Assembly (NCBI RefSeq): GCF_024584805.1
Contig: NZ_CP075715.1
Coordinates: 6,481,526 to 6,545,525, forward strand
Length of the DNA: 64,000 nt
Reading direction: 5' to 3'
DNA from: Streptomyces sp. FIT100
Lineage (GTDB): Bacteria; Actinomycetota; Actinomycetes; Streptomycetales; Streptomycetaceae
The position numbers and the translations under genes are program-made. How positions within the stretch are numbered: the first letter of the stretch is position 1; every line of letters begins with the position of its first letter. Of this stretch, positions 59,631-64,000 are shown piece after piece. The notes under the pieces were generated by a model. That model did no database searches. It had not been told where the DNA came from and saw only the letters and a program-made list of their open reading frames with translations.

Positions 59631-60956
59631 TCAGGGCGCCGGGACCTCGCCGCGGCGCTGGACACGGGTCGCCAGGAGCGCACCGAGGAAGCCCGCCACC
59701 AGGCCCCACGCCACCGCCAGGCCCACCGCGGACCACAGCCGCGGCGACAGCGCCACCTCACCCCCCAGCCCCGCCACCTCGCCGATCCCGATCAGGGACA
59801 GGCCGTACCGCGCTTCCACCCGCACCAGCAGGCAGACCACCAGCACGGTCAGCGCGAGCGCGACCGCCATGTGCACCGCGTGCCGCCACGGCGGCATCCG
59901 CGCCGGCGACCGCACGGCCATCAGGAACGCCGCCGCGACCACCAGCACCGCCGCGATCACCAGCAGCCACCACACCCGTCCGTCCCGTTCGGCGAGCGTC
60001 GAGAGATTGACGGTGCCCCCTTCCGGCGTACGCAGCACCTCGTCCAGCACCCGCGGCATCGGCAGCCCGAACGGACCGTCCACCCGCCCGTCCCACGAAG
60101 CGCCGAGGCCGAGCGTGAACGCCAGCCACACCAGGTTGGGCAGGCCGAGCAGGATCACCGCGAAGGTACGGCCCGCGTGCCCCTGGGTCGCGGCGACGAC
60201 CAGGCCGGCGCACAGCCCGAGCACGACGTACCCCAGCAGCAGCGCCACCATCGCGAACGCCGCCGGGCGCACCGACTCCTGGAAGCGCACCAGCCGGGCG
60301 GGCAGCGGCGCCTTCCGCGACACCAGGAGCGCCACCGCGACCACCCCGATCAGCCAGAGCAGGCCGAAGAGGAGCGTGAGGCCCGTGTCCGCCGCGAACC
60401 CCGCCTGCGGCGAGGCGTCGAGGAGTTCGCCGATGTCGCTGACGATGGAGTCCTCGCCGAGGGGGATGTCGAAGCGGTAGCGGGCCAGGGCGGCCAGACC
60501 GGCGAGGCCCAGCAGCCACAGCAGCGCGAGGCGCCCGAAGCGGGCGAGGAGCTCGCCGGTGCCGGCGACGGCGCGATGGCGCAGGGGGCGCAGGAACAGC
60601 CATGCCGTCACGAGGGCGCCGACGAGGCTCACCGACAGCGGCAGCGCCGTGAGCTCCGCCTGCGACTCGGCGATGACCCCGGCGTCGCCCGCGAGCTCCA
60701 CCGTGCCGCCGGCCGCCATGACGACCACGGCGGCGACCAGGTGCGGGGACGCGCCGCCGGGGAGACCGGCGCCGCCCGCCGCCCACAGGCCGAGCGACGC
60801 CACCACGACCATGGCGAGGAGGCCCGCCACGACCGCCAGCAGCGCGTCGCCCCAGTCGCGGACGGCGCGCGCGGCGCCGCCCCGGCCGGTCGCCCGCGGG
60901 GATCTCCGCGATCCCGGCGATCCCTGCTGGTCCACGCTGCCGCCGTGCTGGCTCAC
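59631..60956 (-). CDS. streptophobe family membrane protein
   Basis: 441 residues, highly hydrophobic, with about ten membrane segments. DWGDALLAVVAGLLAMVVVASLGLWAAGGAGLPGGASPHLVAAVVVMAAGGTVELAGDAG is typical of the streptophobe family; SVSLVGALVTAWLFLRPLRH also fits. Function unknown, membrane-embedded. The GTG 60956 start has no good ribosome site; the frame is open a further 29 codons. It converges with the SH3-like gene and is divergent from the DUF6777 unit. Confidence 0.8.
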   Translation of the reverse strand: MSQHGGSVDQQGSPGSRRSPRATGRGGAARAVRDWGDALLAVVAGLLAMVVVASLGLWAAGGAGLPGGASPHLVAAVVVMAAGGTVELAGDAGVIAESQAELTALPLSVSLVGALVTAWLFLRPLRHRAVAGTGELLARFGRLALLWLLGLAGLAALARYRFDIPLGEDSIVSDIGELLDASPQAGFAADTGLTLLFGLLWLIGVVAVALLVSRKAPLPARLVRFQESVRPAAFAMVALLLGYVVLGLCAGLVVAATQGHAGRTFAVILLGLPNLVWLAFTLGLGASWDGRVDGPFGLPMPRVLDEVLRTPEGGTVNLSTLAERDGRVWWLLVIAAVLVVAAAFLMAVRSPARMPPWRHAVHMAVALALTVLVVCLLVRVEARYGLSLIGIGEVAGLGGEVALSPRLWSAVGLAVAWGLVAGFLGALLATRVQRRGEVPAP

Positions 60957-61061
60957 GCTGCCACGGTAAGCAGCGCGGAGGGGCCCCGCGCGCCGGGAGG
61001 TCCGACCGCGTCCGCTTGCGGGCGGTACAGAGCGCGAGCACACAATTGGGGCAAAGGTGTC

Positions 61062-61154
61062 ATGGGGCAGAAGGCTCAGGGACCAGGAGGCGTCAGGGAG
61101 CAGGAGGCGCCAGGGACCAGGAGCCGTCAGGGGTCAGGAACGAGGAGTCCGTGA
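61062..61154 (+). CDS. possible 30-aa leader ORF before the DUF6777 gene
   Basis: ATG 61062 opens an ORF (MGQKAQGPGGVREQEAPGTR and so on) made from CAGGAG-type DNA repeats; its TGA overlaps the GTG of the next gene (GTGA). The CAATTGGGGC motif lies 9 nt upstream. It may simply be a by-product of the repeat. Confidence 0.3.
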   Translation: MGQKAQGPGGVREQEAPGTRSRQGSGTRSP

Positions 61155-62683
61155 CCGAGCAACCGCCGTCAGGCCGTCCGACAGGGCCTCCCTCCGGCCC
61201 GCTCTCCGGAGGGGAGGCCCCGCCTCCGTCACCGCCCGGACGGTCCTCGCAGCCGCCGGGCGGCCCGCGGGGGACCGGTGGCGGCCCGGGCAGGTCGGGG
61301 GCGGGTGGCCCCGGCCGCCCGAGCGGCCCGCCCAGCGGTCCCAGCGGCCCCGGGGACACGGGCGGCGGCCCTCGCCCCGGCCCGCGCGAGGGAGGCGGCG
61401 GCGAGCCCTGGTACCGCTCCGTGCCGAAGATCGCGACCGTCGCCGCGCTGGTCGTCGCCGTGGCCGTGCTCGCCATCGTCCTCACCCGCCCCCAGGGCGG
61501 CGGCACCCCCGCCGAGGGCGAGGTGCTCCTCCAGGCCGCGTCGAACACCGGCCCCGACCCGTACACCCAGTCCTCGGCCAACGGCACCGCCGAGGCGCCG
61601 CCCGCCGCCGTGCCGGCCCCCGACGGGGCCACGCCACCCGGCGGAAGCAAGGTGCGGCCCGTGGACGGCGCGATCCCCGGCCTCTACGGCGGCACCCGCA
61701 AGCAGCCCAGCTGCGACACCGAGAAGCAGATCGGCTTCCTGACGGCCGAGCCGGACAAGAACCGCGCGTTCGCCTCGGTGCTCGGCATCGAGCCCGCCGC
61801 GGTCCCGGACTATCTGCGCTCCCTGACCCCCGTGCAGCTCCGGGTGGACACCCGCGTCACCTACCACGGCTTCAAGGACGGCGCCGCCGCTCCGCCCTAT
61901 CAGGCCGTGCTCCAGGCGGGCACGGCCGTCTTCGTCGACGACCGCGGCGTGCCCCGGGTGCGCTGCGCCTGCGGCAATCCCCTCACCGACCCGGTCCTCG
62001 TCCAGGGCAACCTCAAGCGCACCGGCGAGCCGTGGGACGGATTCGACCAGTCCAACGTCGTGGTCGTCCGGCCCGCGCCCCAGCCCGTGGAGGACTTCGT
62101 CGTGTACGACCCCGCGGACAAGGGCTACTTCTCCCGTGACCGCGGTGGTTCGGCCGAGCACGACAAGCCCGTACCACCGCCGCGCGACCCCTGGACACCG
62201 ACGCCCGTCCCGGCCACGCCCGAGCCCGGGCATCCGTCGGACGGGAGCCCGTCGACCGGCCCGCCCGAGGAGGGGACCACCAGCGAGCCGGGCACCGGGC
62301 AGCCGACGGACCGGTCACCGCCCGACGACACCGGGACGTCGCAGGAACCCGGGAAGCCGGAGTCGCCGAAGGAGCCCGAGTCACCGGGAAAGCCGGAATC
62401 GCCGGAGCCGGACAAGCCCGAGTCACCGGCCAAGCCCGAGTCACCGGCAAAGCCGGAGTCCCCGGCGAAGCCCGAGTCGCCGGCCAAGCCGGAGTCCCCC
62501 GCCAGGCCCGAGCCCCCGGCCGAGCCCGAGTCTCCGAAGCAGCCCGAACGGACCACGCCGGAGGACCAACTGCCCTACACGCCGCCGCTCGCCCCGGACT
62601 CCCGGCCCGCCCCCGAGTCCGAGGCCCCGCGGACACAGCCGCAGCAGCCGCAGCCGGCTCCCCAAGGGCCCGTACGCCCGTGA
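61151..62683 (+). CDS. DUF6777 membrane-anchored protein with Pro-rich ends
   Basis: 510 residues. A Pro/Gly-rich N-terminus, one membrane anchor (VAALVVAVAVLAIVLTRP, about residues 98-115), then a conserved extracytoplasmic DUF6777 domain (EVLLQAASNTGPDPYTQSSA, GLYGGTRKQPSCDTEKQIGFL, DYLRSLTPVQLRVDTRVTYHGFKDG, VRCACGNPL, FVVYDP). The C-terminus has about ten KPESPA-type repeats. Function unknown. GTG 61151 has GAGGAG about 5 nt upstream and overlaps the short upstream ORF. Its neighbour is the SpoIIE-type protein. Confidence 0.75.
   Translation: MTEQPPSGRPTGPPSGPLSGGEAPPPSPPGRSSQPPGGPRGTGGGPGRSGAGGPGRPSGPPSGPSGPGDTGGGPRPGPREGGGGEPWYRSVPKIATVAALVVAVAVLAIVLTRPQGGGTPAEGEVLLQAASNTGPDPYTQSSANGTAEAPPAAVPAPDGATPPGGSKVRPVDGAIPGLYGGTRKQPSCDTEKQIGFLTAEPDKNRAFASVLGIEPAAVPDYLRSLTPVQLRVDTRVTYHGFKDGAAAPPYQAVLQAGTAVFVDDRGVPRVRCACGNPLTDPVLVQGNLKRTGEPWDGFDQSNVVVVRPAPQPVEDFVVYDPADKGYFSRDRGGSAEHDKPVPPPRDPWTPTPVPATPEPGHPSDGSPSTGPPEEGTTSEPGTGQPTDRSPPDDTGTSQEPGKPESPKEPESPGKPESPEPDKPESPAKPESPAKPESPAKPESPAKPESPARPEPPAEPESPKQPERTTPEDQLPYTPPLAPDSRPAPESEAPRTQPQQPQPAPQGPVRP
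62341..62520. repeat. KPESPA-coding tandem repeat
   Basis: About ten imperfect 18-bp units (AAGCCGGAGTCGCCG and variants) near the 3' end of the DUF6777 gene, encoding a Lys-Pro-Glu-Ser-Pro wall-spanning-like tail. Confidence 0.85.
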
Positions 62684-62713
62684 CGAGCCCAGACGGGAGG
62701 AGGTGAGCGGGAC

Positions 62714-64000
62714 ATGAGAGACCGGCCCGTGCCCGCGTCCTTCCCCCCTGGCCTCTCCGCGGAGGGCAACCGGCATCCGCTGCTCTCGCTCGCCCTGGCC
62801 GCGATGCTGGACGAGGTCCACGCCCACTCGGGCGCCGTCTACCTGATGGCACCCGACGGGAAGGTGCTGGAGATGGCCGTCACGGCCGGGCTCCCGAGGG
62901 CGTTCGCCGCACCGTGGGAGCGGGTCGGCACGAGCGCGCCGATCCCCGTCGCCGACGCGGTACGCGAGCGGCGGCTCGTCTGGGTCGGCAACGACGAGGA
63001 GATGGCCGCCAGCTATCCACGGATCGCGGTCGTCCTGCCCTATCCCTTCGCGCTCGCCGCACTGCCCGTGGCCACACGGGACACGGTCTACGGCGCGGTC
63101 TACGTCACCTGGCCCGGCTCCCATCCGCCGACCCTCTCCGACTGGGAACGCGACCACCTCAGCGACGCCTGCAAACGCCTCGCGCTCCGCCTGGAACGGG
63201 CCGCCCGGGCGGGCCATCCCGTGCAGGTCGAACCCGATCTGCTCGGCGACATCGCTGCGACGGGAGAGCCGGCTTCCGGAGAGGCGGAGCAGATGGTGAG
63301 CCGCATCCCGGAAGGGATGCTCAACCTCGATCTGAACGCCCGGGTCACCTTCGTCAACGACGCCGCCGCGGGGCTGGTGGGCCTCGCCCGTAACCGGCTG
63401 GCGGGACGGCAGCTGTGGAGCGCGCTGCCCTGGCTCAACGACCCGGTCTACGAGGACCGTTACCGCGCCGCGCTGATCAGCCAGCAGCCCACCTCGTTCG
63501 TGGCCCTGCGTCCGCCCCGTGACTGGCTCTCCTTCCGGCTCCACCCGAGCACCAGCGGGCTCACCGTGCGCATCAAGCCGGCCCGCACGGAGCCCCGGTC
63601 CGAGCCGCACACCGGGGACCCGACGGACGTCGGCCCCGCCCGGCTCATCGTGATCTCCCATGTCCTCAGCCTGGCGGGCGGGCTGACGGAGGCCGTGGGC
63701 GTGGACGACGTGATCGAGCTCGTCGAGGACGAGTTCATGCCCGCCGTCGGCTGCCAGGCTCTGGTGATGCTCGCCGCGGAGGCGGGGCGGCTCCATGTGC
63801 TCGGCCACCGCGGCTACGACGACCCGCACATCGTGGAACGGTTCCACGGAATGCCGCTGACCGCGCAGACCCCGGGTGCGCAGGCGCTGGTGACCGGAGT
63901 GCCGTCGTTCTTCGAGTCCCTCCGCGAGCTCGAACAGGTGTACCCGACGCGCCAGACCACGCGCGACGGCATGGCCGCCTGGGCCTATCTGCCGCTCATC
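62714..64000 (+). CDS. SpoIIE-type GAF/PAS signalling protein, N-terminal part
   Basis: 429 codons to the window edge with no stop. ATG 62714 has GGAGGTGA about 9 nt upstream. Residues 25-165 look like a GAF domain (LSLALAAMLDEVHAHSGAVYLMAPDGKVLEMAVTAGLP ... VYGAVYVTWPG), residues 195-265 like a PAS domain (MVSRIPEGMLNLDLNARVTFVNDAAAGLVGL), and a second GAF starts near 335 (EAVGVDDVIELVEDEFMPAVGCQALVMLAAEAGRLHVLGHRGYD). This order is typical of large Streptomyces PP2C/SpoIIE phosphatases, sometimes ending in a HATPase domain; that catalytic part is outside the window. Cytoplasmic; no membrane segments seen. Confidence 0.78.
   Translation, partial: MRDRPVPASFPPGLSAEGNRHPLLSLALAAMLDEVHAHSGAVYLMAPDGKVLEMAVTAGLPRAFAAPWERVGTSAPIPVADAVRERRLVWVGNDEEMAASYPRIAVVLPYPFALAALPVATRDTVYGAVYVTWPGSHPPTLSDWERDHLSDACKRLALRLERAARAGHPVQVEPDLLGDIAATGEPASGEAEQMVSRIPEGMLNLDLNARVTFVNDAAAGLVGLARNRLAGRQLWSALPWLNDPVYEDRYRAALISQQPTSFVALRPPRDWLSFRLHPSTSGLTVRIKPARTEPRSEPHTGDPTDVGPARLIVISHVLSLAGGLTEAVGVDDVIELVEDEFMPAVGCQALVMLAAEAGRLHVLGHRGYDDPHIVERFHGMPLTAQTPGAQALVTGVPSFFESLRELEQVYPTRQTTRDGMAAWAYLPLI

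Overview
The window looks like a chromosomal piece of a Streptomyces-type actinomycete: very high GC with strong G/C bias in third codon positions, many GTG/TTG starts, frequent ATGA/GTGA stop-start overlaps, and lineage-typical families (RppA THN synthase, streptophobe membrane protein, DUF2637, DUF6777, FHA-ABC transporter, SpoIIE-type regulator, HATPase and XRE/TPR regulators). No rRNA, tRNA, CRISPR array or intact insertion sequence was recognised.

Layout. 0-4.1 kb: the cut-off start of rppA (minus), an orphan acyl-CoA carboxylase epsilon-like gene, a deletion-chimera ORF (SPFH N-terminus joined to an NAD-kinase-like C-terminus), a DUF488 gene, and a three-gene minus-strand operon for L-fucose-type sugar oxidation (aldo/keto reductase, mutarotase, lactonase). 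4.2-13.3 kb: a VOC protein, then a sulfur-type locus. A divergent permease faces a short leader peptide ending in Cys-Cys-Ala; downstream come a flavin monooxygenase, a GNAT acetyltransferase, two substrate-binding lipoproteins, a second permease, an ATPase and an FMN reductase. Together they resemble uptake and C-S cleavage of S-modified cysteines. 13.3-15.1 kb: a recombination scar joining a truncated glutathionyl-hydroquinone reductase to a headless DEXX-box ATPase. 15.2-18.9 kb: RsgA, an Ada-AlkA repair fusion, TrmO.

18.9-26.6 kb: a block with less biased codon use. It holds an XRE/TPR regulator, a HATPase anti-sigma-type protein, and a tight gene set of RmlB-like dehydratase, ATP-grasp ligase, DegT aminotransferase and low-molecular-weight protein phosphatase, with a convergent MurG-like glycosyltransferase. 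This is the best candidate for an undescribed pathway: a small amino-deoxysugar conjugate cluster. 26.7-36.6 kb: GH95-like glycosidase, DUF456, LuxR-type regulator, secreted subtilase, PP2C-like protein. 36.6-48.3 kb: pyruvate oxidase, HATPase, DUF2637, an FhuF-like iron protein under an iron box, GntR, a propeller-like protein with an enormous Asp-rich repeat, an SDR/TetR divergent pair, a TPR-like protein and a PucR regulator.

48.6-56.2 kb: purine catabolism, with three xanthine dehydrogenase subunits, a purine permease and XdhC, interrupted by a 1-kb array of nested GC-rich hairpins. 56.3-64 kb: FHA-ABC transporter, SH3-like protein, streptophobe, DUF6777 and the start of a SpoIIE-type GAF/PAS protein.

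A striking global trait is that many coding regions carry in-frame microsatellite expansions (6-18 bp units) giving Asp-, Pro-Gly-, Thr-Gly-, Ala-Pro- or Glu-Ser-rich linkers.
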